A stretch of DNA of 64,000 nucleotides from JAFGAS01 sp963809875 (GCA_963809875.1 CAWELC010000007.1:372001-436000); one strand, 5' to 3'. Numbered from the stretch's first letter, positions 27,312 to 38,151 are shown. Numbers and translations are program-made. The notes: generated by a model from the letters alone, not told the origin.

Positions 27312-28010
27312 ATGCGGCGTGACGATTCTGATGATCTGAGGATTGCCGACGGCGTGTATCAGGTGGCCGGCGGCGACGTTACCGACGGTGCCGACGCGGC
27401 GGCCTTTCTGCTGGCGCTGGCCGAGCCTGTCCTTATCGACACCGGCGCCGGCCGGTCCATCGAAGAGCTTGTAGAAAATATCAGGGCCGCCGGCGTGGAT
27501 CCCGCCGACGTCAAGACGGTCATCCTCACCCATAACCACATCGACCACGTAGGGGGTGCCCCTCACCTCAGGGAGCGCTTCGGCGCCCGGCTCGTCATGC
27601 ATGAGCTGGACGCGCCCGCCCTCAGAACCGGAGACGGCCGCGCCACGGCGGCCGAGATGTACGGAGTCTCGTTCCCCCCGACCCCGGTAGATGTAACCTT
27701 TGCGGATGAAGAGTATCGCCTCACGGTCGGAAACGACGTCATTGTGCTCCTCCATACCCCCGGCCACACGCCCGGTTCCATCTCGCCCTACATCGATCTG
27801 CGGGGCCGAAGGATCCTGTTTGCCCAGGACGTTCACGGCCCGTTCATGGCGGCGTTCGATTCCGACATAGAGCAGTGGCGGCGATCCATGGAGCGGCTCA
27901 TTGAGCTCGCGCCCGATATCCTCTGCGAGGGGCACTTCGGGATCTACGAGCCGAAGGACCGGGCCGTCGCCTACATTCGGGGATACCTCGACCGATACGC
28001 CCGGTACTAG
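27312..28010 (+). CDS. Metallo-beta-lactamase-fold hydrolase
   Basis: 232 residues. The dinuclear metal site motif is ILTHNHIDHVGGAPHL (about residues 74-89), with further ligands in LHTPGHTPGSISPYI and ILFAQDVHGPF; the last histidine is in ILCEGHFGIY. Such proteins hydrolyse thioesters, lactones or phosphoesters; the substrate is not evident. The window holds four MBL-fold genes (27312, 41084, 53272 and 62968 regions), of which this is the shortest. Confidence 0.82.
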   Translation: MRRDDSDDLRIADGVYQVAGGDVTDGADAAAFLLALAEPVLIDTGAGRSIEELVENIRAAGVDPADVKTVILTHNHIDHVGGAPHLRERFGARLVMHELDAPALRTGDGRATAAEMYGVSFPPTPVDVTFADEEYRLTVGNDVIVLLHTPGHTPGSISPYIDLRGRRILFAQDVHGPFMAAFDSDIEQWRRSMERLIELAPDILCEGHFGIYEPKDRAVAYIRGYLDRYARY

Positions 28011-28087
28011 CCGATCAACCGACCGACAGCCGTCTCAGCGCTCCCACGAAACCACAATCCGTCACGTTCCCCTCCAGGAACGATCTT

Positions 28088-30920
28088 TCAGGAACGTTCT
28101 TTCGACAGAACCGCCTCGACCACCTCGGCCAGGTTACCTACCCTGTACGGCTTGATGAGCACACCGGCAAACCCGTGAGTCCTGAAATCGGCCATAACCG
28201 GATCGTTGGAGTAGCCGCTGGATACGACGGCCTTGACGAAAGGATCGATCTCCCGCAGACGCCCGAGGGTTTCCAGCCCCCCCATGCCGCCCTTAATCGT
28301 CAGATCCATGATGACCAGGTCAAACGGCCTTTTGATCCCGAGGGCCCCGATGAATTTGTCAAGGGCCTCCCGGCCTTCCCGGGCCGTATCCGCCTCGTAG
28401 CCAAGCCCCACGAGCATCGTCAAAGCAACGTCTCGGATGGCCTCTTCGTCGTCCATCACCAGAACCCTTCCCTTGCCGACGCCGTGCCTTGACAGGTCCG
28501 GGTCCCTCTGGATATAGCGCGCAGCGGAGACCGGGAGATAGATAAGAAAGGTAGTCCCCACTCCCACCTTCGATCGTACCCCGATGTATCCGTCATGGTT
28601 CTTGACAATGGAGTATGAGATCGAGAGGCCCAGGCCGGTTCCCTTCTCTTTCGTCGTGAAGAAGGGGTCGAAGATTTTTTCAACGTTTTCCGGGGGAATT
28701 CCCTGACCCTCGTCGGTGATAGAGAGCAGGACGTAGTCCCCGCTCGATATCGGCAGAGTATCTTCGTCGGAAATGGTGACGTTGTTGGCGCACACGGTCA
28801 GCGCCCCGCCCTCGGGCATGGCCTGTTGCGCATTGATGACAATATTATTATAGACCTGGCTGATCTGCCCCACATCCGCGTCGACCGGCTTGAGATCATC
28901 GTCGATCTGAAACTCGCATGTCACGTTGCTGCCGCCGAGGGCAAACGTGACCGAATCCCTGATGAGCTCGGACACAACCAGTGTCTCCTTGATGGGGGCC
29001 CCGCCCCGGGAGAAGGTGAGGAGCTGATGATTAAGGCGTCCCGCCATGATCGCCGCTTTTTCCATTTTCTCAAGGCGATCATAGATCTTGTCCCCCTTCT
29101 GGGTATAGGTCTTTGCCAGCGATATATTTGCGATAATCGCCGTCAGGATGTTATTGTAATCATGGGCAATGCCGCCGGCGAGGGTACCAAGGGATTCGAG
29201 CTTCTGCGCTTTTCTCAGCTCATCGTCGATGCGCATCTTTTCGGTCACGTCCCGAAACACGAGGACAACGCCGACGATAGCGCTGTCTTTCTCCTTGATG
29301 GGCGATCCGCTGTGGGCGATCATTCGCTCTTTTCCATTCTTTGCGATGAGGATGGTGTCACTCTCGATTTCGATCATTCCGGCGCTGTCGATAATCCTCT
29401 TTGCTGGATCCTCACACGGCTGCCGGGTTCTTCCGTTAATAATTCGAAAGACGTCCGAAAGCGGTTTCCCCTGTGCCTCCTGCTGATAGTAGCCGGTTAA
29501 GAACTCGGCGGCCCGGTTTATCAGGACGACGTTGCCCTCTGTGTCCGTGGTGATGACCCCATCGCCGATGCTTCTCAGCGTCACGGCCAGCCGCTCTTTT
29601 TCCCCGGCAAGGGCCTCCTCGGCGCGCACTCGTTCGCTAATGTCCCTGAGCGTCCCCTGGAAGCCGACAATCCTGCCCCGACGTCTGAGCACCGTCACGT
29701 ATCCCTCCACCTTCCGCGCGGTTCCGTCTTTCCGGTACATATCGTAGCAGAAATTATCTATGGGGATGCCCGTCTTATAGAGGGCGTTATAGGTCTTGAA
29801 GATTTCCTCGGCCTTATCGAGGGAGCAGAACTTTATATAGCTTGACCCGATAACCTCCTTCCTCGTATAGCCGGACATGTCGACGAGGGCGGAGTTGGCC
29901 GTCGTGACCATGCCGTTGAGGTCCACGGTAAAGACCGCCTCGATGGAATTCTCGAAGAGGCTCCTCCACGTCTCTTCCCGTTCCTTGAGCTCCTCCTCCG
30001 CCCGCATCCTTGCGACGACCGTTCCCACCTCTCTGCCGATCGAGGAGAGGATCTCCCTGATCTCCTCGGTGAAGAACCCTTTCTTCGTACTGGCGACGTT
30101 CAAGGCCCCGATCGCCGTGTCCTGGGAGAGGAGCGGGATGCTGGCGTATGATTCGACTGAGGGGACGTGCGTCCAGGGCGTATCATCGGCTCTGCTATCG
30201 TCGCAGATAAAGATGGTCTTTCTCTCGAAGACGATATCGTACGGGCTTTCCGATACCTTCACGGCGTGCAGGTCGGCAAGGAATTCATCGGGCAGCCCCC
30301 TGCTCACGACGACCTCGGCTGCGTCCGAGCCTTCACTCAGCAGATAGATGACGCCCGCGGGAAAATCCATGTGATCGAGGACGACCTTCAGGACGTCGTC
30401 AAGGAGGGATGTGAAGGGCTTCGGCGCGGTTGGCCGAAAGGATAATGCGGTTGAGTATCTCAAGTTTTCTCGTCTGTTCCCTGGCCTCGGCCTGCGTCTT
30501 CTTCCTCTGGGAAATATCACGGACTATCTCAAGGCTGGCGATCGATCCGTCGGGCATGGGGATGGGGATGGAGTTGATCTCCAGAGCGGTGCCGTTATCA
30601 AGCGCGGCTTCCCTGGTAAAGCTCCTGCGCTCTCTGATGCACTCGACTGCACTGCACCACGGGCAGGGACAATGGCCGTTATGATAAAACTCGTAGCATT
30701 TGCGGGAACCGGCCTGCCCAAACATCCGGATCGAGGCCTTGTTCTGAAAAAGGATATCGTACGCCTCATTGACGATATCGGCGGCATCCGGCATCGCGTC
30801 CAGCAGTATCCGGTTGATCTTTAAGAGGCGGCTATTTTCCTCAGCAGCCCGAGACAGCCCGTCGGTGAGCCTGGCTACCTCCGATAGCAGAGCGTCCGTC
30901 GAATTCTCCCGTCGGCCCAC
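28088..30920 (-). CDS. PAS-GAF-PAS-PAS hybrid histidine kinase with C-terminal receiver (one frameshift)
   Basis: Intended product about 943 residues, probably soluble (no membrane segments). The first PAS domain has a cysteine-rich insert (CYEFYHNGHCPCPWC). The frame breaks near 30420. Then a GAF domain (FPAGVIYLLSEG to about residue 320), a PAS (RSLFENSIEAVFTVDLNGM), another PAS (LAVTLRSIGDGVITTDTEGN), a HisKA dimerisation domain with phospho-His in LAGGIAHDYNNIL, and a HATPase domain (DEGQGIPPENVEKIFDPFFT, then GTGLGLSISYSIV). The receiver at the end has LVIMDLTI with the phospho-Asp. The receiver attached after the kinase is a common arrangement; the output partner is unknown. Confidence 0.85.
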
Positions 30921-31136
30921 AGTCGTTTCCTTAATAAGAGTGTCGATATTTCCACTTTACGGGAGCCCCCGTTCCGATCACGGGCACGATCGACTCGCCT
31001 CACCCGAAAGACGGTAACGGGGGTCTATTTCCTTTCCATCAACTCGTGATGGCGACTCTCTTATTGGTTCACGACCCGCCGACCCCCCCGCCTCCATGAT
31101 TATGTCCCGGAAACGTCGGGTTTGCCCGATGGGGTC

Positions 31137-32677
31137 TTATTTTATCAGCGATCTTCCCGTCATCTGGGGGGGCTTTTCGCGTCCCATGATTGCCAGGATC
31201 GTCGGCGCGACGTCGGCGAGAATCCCCTCATTCAGGGTCCGGCCCTTCAAATCGTCGTCGACGAGTATCAGCGGAACCGGATTTGTGGTGTGCGCCGTGT
31301 GCGGCTCGTTGTTTGTATAGTCCCACATCTCTTCCGCGTTTCCGTGATCGGCGGTAATGAGGACGGCGTAACCCGCCTTCGCTGCGGCGTCAACGACCCG
31401 GGCGACGCAACCGTCCACCGTTTCCACGGCCCGTACGGTCGCCTCCATAACGCCGGTGTGCCCCACCATGTCGGGATTGGCGAAGTTGAGGACAACCAGT
31501 CCATATTTCTCCTCGGCGATGAGCGAGACGACCCGATCGGTCACCGCGCGGAGCGCTCATCTCGGGCTTCAGATCGTAGGTGGGTACGTCTTTGGGAGAG
31601 GGGATGAGCACCCGGTCCTCCAGGGCAAAGGGCGTTTCCCGGCCGCCTGAAAAGAAGAAGGTTACGTGGGCGTATTTCTCGGTCTCCGCGATCCTCAGCT
31701 GAGGCTTCTTCCAGTCGGCGACGAGCTCGCCCAGGATATTGTCCAGCGTCTGAGGGCCGAAGACGACAGGAATCGAGAAGGTCTCGTCGTAGCGGGTCAT
31801 GGTGAGAAATCCGGAGAGCCGCGGCACCCTCTCCCGGACAAACCCGTCGAAGTCGGAAAAGGTCATCGCCCTGCGTTATCTCCCGCGCGCGGTCGGCCCT
31901 GAAATTGGCGAAGAAGACACCGTCTCCATCGTCGACGGCCCCGATGGGCTTTCCGTCTTCGACGATTACCGTGGGGACGACGAATTCGTCCGTCTCGCCC
32001 CGGGCGTAGGCCGCACGAACAGCCGCCACGGGGTCAGAGGCTGCCTGACCCTGTCCGAGCACGATCGCATCGTACCCCTTCTTTACCCGCTCCCACCGCT
32101 TGTCTCGATCCATCCCGAAAAAGCGCCCCTGAAGGCTTGCTACTCTTCCCGCACCGAGTTCTCCGAGGAAGGCGACCAGCTGTTCCATATAGCCCGCCCC
32201 GCTCGTGGGCGGGGTATCTCGTCCGTCAAGAAAGGCGTGGAAGAAGAGGCGTTTGACCCCATATTCGTGAGCGGCCCGAAGCGCCGCGAAGATATGTTCG
32301 ATGTGGCTGTGCACTCCCCCATCGGACAATAGGCCCATAATATGGAGCGCTCCGCCGCCTTTGTGTACCGTATCGAAAAAAGACCGGAGCGACCCGTTGG
32401 AGGAGAAACTCCCGTCTGCAATGGCCGTGTTGATCCTCGTATATTCCTGGTAAACGACTCTGCCGGCCCCGAGGTTGAGATGCCCCACCTCGCTGTTACC
32501 CATCTGTCCTTCGGGCAGCCCGACGGCAAGGCCGCTGGCCGAAAGGGTGGTGGATGGGTAGTGGCTGCGGAGCCTGTCGATCGTGGGGGTGTTCGCCTGG
32601 GCCACGGCGTTGAAATCGGTATCCGCTCTGATACCCCAGCCGTCCATAACGATAAGGATTATTCGCTTATCCGCCAT
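31137..32677 (-). CDS. gpmI: 2,3-bisphosphoglycerate-independent phosphoglycerate mutase (two frameshifts)
   Basis: Intended product about 513 residues, normal for GpmI, interconverting 3- and 2-phosphoglycerate with two Mn ions. The start MADKRIILIVMDGWGIR carries the first metal aspartate; GLPEGQMGNSEVGHLNLGAG holds the catalytic serine; FHAFLDGRDTPP and FANFRADRAREITQ follow. The frame breaks near 31870 and again near 31552; the last part has VLNFANPDMVGHTG and LITADHGNAEEMWD with metal ligands. GTG at 32686 is an alternative start. It is the distal gene of the housekeeping block. Confidence 0.9.
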
Positions 32678-32828
32678 ATCGGCCACCGGTTGCGACTTGA
32701 TAGTGAGGTCGCCTCATGAAACGTGACAAAAAAAGAAACGGTAGTCGGCCGTTTCACTCGTGCGGCTTGACTATATCATCTCTCCGTTACGGATGCCACA
32801 ATAAACCACCCAAGGATCATCCCGCCGG

Positions 32829-33200
32829 TTACGGGACAGTCTTGTCTCCGGCGACTTTCCCCCGCTCGTCGTAGCGCGTCTTGGGCACGTCGTGCCAGAG
32901 CCCCTCGATGTCGTAGAAAAGCCGGATCGCCTCAAGGAAGATATGGACGATTACATCGCCGTAGTCCATAAGTACCCATCTCCCCTCGGCCGTTCCCTCG
33001 ACACCGATCGGGCGGGTTCCCTGTCCGGACAACGTCTCCTCGATATGCTGCGCCGTCCTGATGACGTGCAGATCGGAGGTGCCGGTCATAATGATGATAT
33101 AGTCGGTAAAGCTCGAGAAGTTCCTGACGTCAAGGACGACCAGGTCCTTGACCTTTCTGTCCAGGATAGCCCGAACGAAGGCATCCGGACCCGATGTGGC
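32829..33200 (-). CDS. rsfS: Ribosomal silencing factor RsfS (Iojap family), start uncertain
   Basis: The clear part is about 120 residues: ILDRKVKDLVVLDVRNFSS, FTDYIIIMTGTSDLHVIRTA and later WVLMDYGDVIVHIFLEAIRLFYDIEGLW, all standard Iojap/RsfS motifs. RsfS binds uL14 and blocks subunit joining in starvation. An in-frame ATG at 33089 is internal, because the conserved sequence extends at least 30 residues further upstream. No ATG or GTG lies between there and the nadD stop (33210), so one base is probably wrong near 33185 or the start is unusual. Its place after nadD is the standard order. Confidence 0.82.
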   Translation of the reverse strand, partial: ATSGPDAFVRAILDRKVKDLVVLDVRNFSSFTDYIIIMTGTSDLHVIRTAQHIEETLSGQGTRPIGVEGTAEGRWVLMDYGDVIVHIFLEAIRLFYDIEGLWHDVPKTRYDERGKVAGDKTVP

Positions 33201-33209
33201 TCTTGTTCT

Positions 33210-33873
33210 TCAGCGGTAAAGACCTTTCTGCTGGATATAGCGACTCACCGCCGCGGGGACGAGGTAGCGAATCGATTTTCCCTCGCCCACCAGGCGCCGG
33301 ATCTGAGTGGCGGAAATGTCCAGCCCGGTGATGTTGTGAAAGAAAAGACGCATCCCGCTCCCGTGTGACGAAACTGTTTCCCCCGCCGCGCGAAAAGAGT
33401 CCCGAAATCTCGGGAGGCATGAAACAATCCGGCTCCATGTTCTGCGGGGTCGGACGGTCGGTCACCACGAAATGGGCAAGCTCAAAGAGACGGTTGTAGT
33501 CGCGCCACGTGGCGATCTCCGAAAAGGCGTCAAGCCCAAGGATGAAAAAGATATCGGCGTCCGCGCCGAGCCGGCGGCGGAAATAGGACAGGGTATCGAC
33601 GGTATAGGACGCACCCCTCCGGTCTATCTCGATGCTGGAGGCATCGAAGCCGGGGTTGTCCCTCACGGCGCGCCGCACCATTTCATATCGGTGTGCGGCC
33701 TCTATGATCCCCTCCGGTGCCTTGTGGGGAGGGACCGCCGAGACGATGAAAACGACCCGTTGAAGATCGAAGGCTTCGCGTACTTCCTCGGCGCTCCGAA
33801 GGTGGCCTACGTGGATCGGATTAAAGGTTCCCCCTACGATTCCGAGCCGACGTATACCCGAAAGGTTCTTCAT
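33210..33873 (-). CDS. nadD: Nicotinate-nucleotide adenylyltransferase (one frameshift)
   Basis: Intended product about 220 residues. The nucleotidyltransferase motif GIVGGTFNPIHVGHLRSAEE (about residues 11-30) and VPPHKAPEG are the NadD signature; DIFFILGLDAFSEIATWRDY follows. The frame breaks near 33353 and the next frame supplies the required C-terminal ISATQIRRLVGEGKSIRYLV motif, ending at the TGA at 33210. It makes nicotinate adenine dinucleotide in NAD synthesis. It lies 11 bases after proA. Confidence 0.88.
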
Positions 33874-33884
33874 ATCCTATCCCG

Positions 33885-35141
33885 CTACGAACGGATCTGT
33901 CCGTCGCCGAAACCGATGAACTTGGTGGTGGTCAGCTCAACAAGCCCCATCGGGCCGAAGGCATGCAGCTTTGTCGTGGAGATGCCGATCTCCGCCCCCA
34001 GCCCCAGCTCGAATCCATCCGAAAATCTGGTTGACGCGTTGACAAAGACGCATGAAGAGTTCACCTCATCGACGAACCTCCGGGCATTGGTGATATCCCG
34101 CGTGACGATCGATTCGGTATGCAGCGACCCATATCGCTCGATATGGCCGATCGCCTCATCAATATCGGAGACCACCCGCACGGCAAGGATGAGGTCAAGA
34201 TACTCGGCGTGCCAGTCCTCCTCGGCGGCTTCTTTCGCCTGGGGCACGAGCCTCTTCGTCTCGGGGCAGCCCCTCAGCTCGACACCCCGATCGATGAGGG
34301 CGGCCGCCGCCGCCGGAAGCCACTCGGCCGCAATCGACCGGTGAACGAGAAGCGTCTCTGCGGCGTTGCAGACGGCCGGCCGCTGCGTCTTGGCGTTGAG
34401 GATAATCGAAAGCGCCATGTCCCGATCGGCCGACTCGTCCACAAAGACGTGGCAGACCCCCTTATAGTGCTTGATGACCGGAATCCGCGAGTTCTGGACG
34501 ACCTTGCGTATCAGCTCCTCTCCGCCACGGGGTATGATCACGTCGATATAGTCTTCGAGCTTCAGCAGCTCGTCGACGGCCTGGCGGTCCGTGGTCGTGA
34601 TCATCCCGATGGCTCCTCCCGGGATGCCGCTGTGTTCAACGGCCCGGGTGAGCACCTCGGCCACGGCGATGTTCGAGAAGATCGCCTCGGACCCCCCCCG
34701 GAGCACGACGCCGTTGCCGCTCTTGAGGCAGAGGCCGGCGGCGTCCGCAGTGACGTTTGGGCGGGCCTCATAGATGATCCCGACGACCCCCAGCGGGATA
34801 CGCTGCCTGCCGACAAGCAGGCCGTTGGGCCGGCGCCACATCCCGGTGATCTCACCCACCGGATCCGGCAGCGCCGCCACCTCCCTGAGGCCCGCGGCCA
34901 TCGTATCGATGACCTTGTCGCTCAGCGTCAGGCGGTCGATGAGGGCTGCCGACAGCCCCTTTTTCCGGGCCGCGGCAAGATCCTTCTCGTTTTCGCGCTT
35001 CAGACGGTCGCGCCCCTTTTCGAGGCCCTCGGCCATGCCGTGGAGCGCGGCGTTTTTTTCAGCGGCGCCTGTCTTGGCCAGCCGCCGCGATGCGTCCCGG
35101 GCGGCCTGGGCCACCCGGAGGACGTCCTCTTTGACCGACAT
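33885..35141 (-). CDS. proA: Gamma-glutamyl phosphate reductase
   Basis: 418 residues from ATG 35141 (AAGGTGAG upstream; a GTG lies just before it). It reduces gamma-glutamyl phosphate to glutamate semialdehyde with NADPH, the second step of proline synthesis. The catalytic-cysteine region is NAKTQRPAVCNAAETLLV, and other ProA markers are GVVGIIYEARPNVTADAAGL and the C-terminal GPMGLVELTTTKFIGFGDGQ. It is directly downstream of proB, so the two-step module is complete and unbroken here. Confidence 0.93.
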   Translation of the reverse strand: MSVKEDVLRVAQAARDASRRLAKTGAAEKNAALHGMAEGLEKGRDRLKRENEKDLAAARKKGLSAALIDRLTLSDKVIDTMAAGLREVAALPDPVGEITGMWRRPNGLLVGRQRIPLGVVGIIYEARPNVTADAAGLCLKSGNGVVLRGGSEAIFSNIAVAEVLTRAVEHSGIPGGAIGMITTTDRQAVDELLKLEDYIDVIIPRGGEELIRKVVQNSRIPVIKHYKGVCHVFVDESADRDMALSIILNAKTQRPAVCNAAETLLVHRSIAAEWLPAAAAALIDRGVELRGCPETKRLVPQAKEAAEEDWHAEYLDLILAVRVVSDIDEAIGHIERYGSLHTESIVTRDITNARRFVDEVNSSCVFVNASTRFSDGFELGLGAEIGISTTKLHAFGPMGLVELTTTKFIGFGDGQIRS

Positions 35142-35187
35142 CACTCACCTTACCCGTTTGGCACGGCGATTCCGCCCGAACCCGCGC

Positions 35188-36306
35188 CTAGAAGAGGACG
35201 AGGTTGTCCCGGTGGATAGCCTCGTCGGAATATTTAAACCCGAGGACAGCTTCTATGTCCCTGCTATTGAGACCCTTGATCCTGGTCAGCTCCTTCGCGC
35301 TGTAGTTCACCAGTCCCCGGGCAAATTCCGCGCCGTCCGGCCCCACGACCGATATGGAATCGCCGATATGAAAATCTCCCGCCACCTCCGTGATCCCCTT
35401 GGGCAACAGACTCTTGCCGCCCTTCGAAAGCGCCACGACGGCGCCCGTATCGACGGTGATGCTCCCCTTGGCCTTGAGGGTATAGGCGATCCAGTGCTTG
35501 CGGCTGGTCAATCCCTCCTCTTTGGGAAGGAAGAGGGTGCCGATGGGCTCCCCCGCAAATACCCTCGTAATGCTGTCGGGGACCCTGCCGCCCACGATGA
35601 TCGTCGGGACTCCCATGAAGGCCGCCATCTCCGCGGCTTCCACCTTGGACCTCATTCCCCCCCTGCCCACCGACCCCGAGGTGTCCTGAGCGCATTCCTT
35701 GATGCTCTTGGTGATGTTTTTGACCAGCGGGATAATCTTCGCCTCGGGGAAGAGCCGCGGGTCCCTGTCGCAGAGCCCCTCGGTGTCCGTCAGGATCACC
35801 AGGAGATCGGCGGCGCAGAGGTTGAGGATCTGTGCGGCGAGGTTGTCGTTATCGCTGAGCCTGATCTCGGCCGTCGCGACGGTGTCGTTTTCGTTGATGA
35901 TGGGAATGATGCCCAGGTCGATAAGCGATAAGATCGTGTTGCGCGCGTTGATGAAACGGTGCCGGTTTTTCAGATCCTCGTGAGTCAGGAGCATCTGACC
36001 GACGACGATCGAGAAGCGCTCGAAGGAGCGCTCGTAGGCCCTCATCAGGGAGGTCTGGCCGACGGAGGCGGCCGCCTGAAGCAGGGAGATGGAGGTTGGC
36101 TTTTTCGCAAGGCCCATCCGCGGCACGCCCGCCGCGATGGCGCCCGAGGAGACCACGATGACTTCTATCCCTCGCTGTCTGAGGCCGGCGATTTGAGAGA
36201 CGATCCTGTCGATGATGGAAAAATCAAGGCCGTCCTGTGCGGTCAGGACGCCGCTTCCGATCTTGATGACGACCCGCCTGGTACCTTTAATATAGTTCTC
36301 GCGAAT
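35188..36306 (-). CDS. proB: Glutamate 5-kinase, apparent ATT start
   Basis: 372 residues. The kinase part begins RRVVIKIGSGVLTAQDGLDFS and contains VIVVSSGAIAAGVPRM, IINENDTVATAEI, LSDNDNLAAQI and the GRGGMRSKVEAAEMA loop; a PUA domain occupies about residues 275-370. It phosphorylates glutamate in proline synthesis. No ATG, GTG or TTG lies at the expected place. The reading frame aligns with normal ProB starts at ATT (36304-36306), which has GGAGG eight bases upstream, so either ATT is used or one base is wrong. The gene begins 25 bases after the obgE stop. Confidence 0.88.
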   Translation of the reverse strand: MRENYIKGTRRVVIKIGSGVLTAQDGLDFSIIDRIVSQIAGLRQRGIEVIVVSSGAIAAGVPRMGLAKKPTSISLLQAAASVGQTSLMRAYERSFERFSIVVGQMLLTHEDLKNRHRFINARNTILSLIDLGIIPIINENDTVATAEIRLSDNDNLAAQILNLCAADLLVILTDTEGLCDRDPRLFPEAKIIPLVKNITKSIKECAQDTSGSVGRGGMRSKVEAAEMAAFMGVPTIIVGGRVPDSITRVFAGEPIGTLFLPKEEGLTSRKHWIAYTLKAKGSITVDTGAVVALSKGGKSLLPKGITEVAGDFHIGDSISVVGPDGAEFARGLVNYSAKELTRIKGLNSRDIEAVLGFKYSDEAIHRDNLVLF

Positions 36307-36331
36307 TGTGCAGTCCTCCGTCCGCTGCGGT

Positions 36332-37376
36332 CTATTCGGGGGATGGGTCTTGACCGTGCGGCTCCGAGAGCCGGAGCGCCCCGAGCCGGTTGGCCGTACG
36401 GGCGACCAGCTCTCGGACCCCCTCCCCATTCATAGCAGAAATGGGAAAAATGTCAATAGATAACCCCTTCATCGCTTCGGCCAGGAGGGCAAGCTTCTCT
36501 CGCGCACCCGGGATGTCGATCTTACTCGCGGCCACGATCTGGGGTTTTTCACTCAACCGCGCGCTGTACGAGGAAAGCTCGCGGTTTAGCGTCACATAAT
36601 CGTCATACGGGTTTCTCCCATTTTCCGGATCACAGTCGACCAGGTGGATCAGCAGGCGCGTCCGCTCCACGTGTTTCAGGAACCGGATCCCGAGCCCCAC
36701 GCCCTCGTGTGCCCCCTCTATGATGCCGGGGATGTCGGCAACGACAAAGCTCAGGTCGTCGGAAAACCGTACCATGCCGAGATTCGGGGTGAGTGTCGTG
36801 AAAGGATAGTCCGCTATCTTGGGCCGGGCGCGGGATATCCGCGCGATCAGTGTCGACTTTCCCGCGTTCGGATAGCCGATGATTCCCACTTCCGCCATGA
36901 CCTTGAGAGAGAGGCGGATATGAATCGTCCGGGCCGGGGCCGCCGCTTCTCGGCCTCGCGCGGCGTCTGGTTGGTGGAGCCGACAAAATGCGCGTTGCCC
37001 CGTCCTCCCCTGGCCGGGTCCATGATTCGCACGGGCTTGTCGGCGGTGGTTATATCGGCAAGGAGCGTTTCCGGTCTCGTCGTCGATGATCTCCGTTCCG
37101 AGAGGAACGGGGATGATCAGATCGCTCCCGTTCTTCCCGTGCCGGTTGTTGCCGGAGCCGTTTTCTCCCTTCCCGGAGGCCCAGTGCTTCCTGTATTTGT
37201 AGTCAAGCAGCGTCGTCATGTGGGGATTGCCGACGAACGAAACACCACCCGCGTCGCCGCCGTCACCGCCGTCCGGCCCCCCTCGCGGGACATACTTTTC
37301 GCGGTGGAAGCTGACGCACCCGTTGCCGCCGGCGGCTCGCAGTTATCTGGATGACCGCCTCGTCAATGAATTTCAT
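36332..37376 (-). CDS. obgE: Obg-family ribosome-assembly GTPase (three frameshifts)
   Basis: Intended product about 347 residues. The start MKFIDEAVIQIT leads, after a frame break near 37340, into GCVSFHREKYVPRGGPDGGD and VGNPHMTTLLDYKY of the glycine-rich Obg domain; further breaks near 37070 and 36945 split the same domain. The GTPase domain is intact: VGIIGYPNAGKSTLIARIS (G1), FTTLTPNLGMV (G2), VADIPGIIEGAHEG (G3), AASKIDIPG (G4). Obg acts in late 50S assembly and is normally essential, so the breaks are hard to accept as real. Confidence 0.9.
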
Positions 37377-37394
37377 CCCCACTCCTCAAAAAGG

Positions 37395-37423
37395 AAAAGG
37401 GCAGGCGAAAAACCTGCCCTTTT
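37395..37423. terminator. Hairpin between rpmA and obgE
   Basis: Perfect 11-base arms AAAAGGGCAGG / CCTGCCCTTTT with a 7-base loop. On the minus strand it follows rpmA and may attenuate or end the rplU-rpmA transcript before obgE. Confidence 0.75.
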
Positions 37424-37565
37424 CATATATATATAAGACCCGAAGGTCTTTTGGGACTGATGGTAGACCGTGTCTCCCGCTCATCTGCGCTCACCGGGGT
37501 ATCACCGACCAACTCACCGCGAGATGACCGCCACTCCGTCTCGCGGTTTTAGATCGCCCGCGGGG

Positions 37566-37828
37566 TCAGGATCGCGTCGGCATGATGCTTACGTGCTTCT
37601 TGCCGTCCGCCTTCGTCTTGAACGTCTACCACGCCGTCGATGAGGGCAAAGAGGGTATGGTCCCTGCCCATGCCGACGTTTTGCTCCGGGATGGATCTTC
37701 GACCCGCGCTGGCGGACGATGATGTTTCCGGCACGGACGATCTGTCCCGCGTAGCGTTTGACACCGAGGCGACGACCGATACTGTCGCGGCCGTTCTTGG
37801 AGCTTCCCTGTCCCTTTTTATGCGCCAT
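37566..37828 (-). CDS. rpmA: 50S ribosomal protein bL27 (two frameshifts)
   Basis: Intended product about 87 residues. It starts MAHKKGQGSSKNGRDSIGRR and continues VKRYAGQIVRAGNIIVRQRG and KIHPG; the frame breaks near 37690, then QNVGMGRDHTLFALIDGVV follows and a second break near 37612 leads to ADGKKHVSIMPTRS and the TGA at 37566. The N-terminal tail of L27 reaches the peptidyl transferase centre. It lies 11 bases after rplU, as usual. Confidence 0.9.
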
Positions 37829-37839
37829 GGTTGTCTCCC

Positions 37840-38151
37840 TTACCCCTTTATCCCGTCGATTTTGATTCGGGTCAGCAACTGACGGTGTCCGAGTCTTTTC
37901 TTGTACCCGCCGCGCCGCTTGAATTTCTGGATCGTGATCTTCTTCCCCTTATCCTGACCGGTGATGGTGCCGGTTACCTCGGCCCCCTTGACGGTCGGGG
38001 CGCCGATGACCGCCCCCTTATCGGAGTTGATCATGAGCACTTCGGTGATCGCCACCGCATCGCCCACCTCGCCCTGAAGTTTTTCAACCTCAATCGTGTC
38101 TCCCGGGGTCACTCGGTATTGCTTTCCCCCGGTCTTTATGACTGCGTACAT
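37840..38151 (-). CDS. rplU: 50S ribosomal protein bL21
   Basis: 103 residues, intact. The opening MYAVIKTGGKQYRVTPGDTI and the C-terminal KFKRRGGYKKRLGHRQLLT are the bL21 signature; it binds 23S rRNA in the large subunit. It is the first gene of the rplU-rpmA(-obgE-proBA-nadD-rsfS-gpmI) block and has its own promoter about 60 bases upstream. Confidence 0.95.
   Translation of the reverse strand: MYAVIKTGGKQYRVTPGDTIEVEKLQGEVGDAVAITEVLMINSDKGAVIGAPTVKGAEVTGTITGQDKGKKITIQKFKRRGGYKKRLGHRQLLTRIKIDGIKG

Noticed and set aside
31137..37828. Programmed frameshifting in gpmI, nadD, obgE and rpmA
   Set aside because: Programmed sites would be few and conserved; here they are many, at unrelated places, in genes not known to use it, so base errors fit better.
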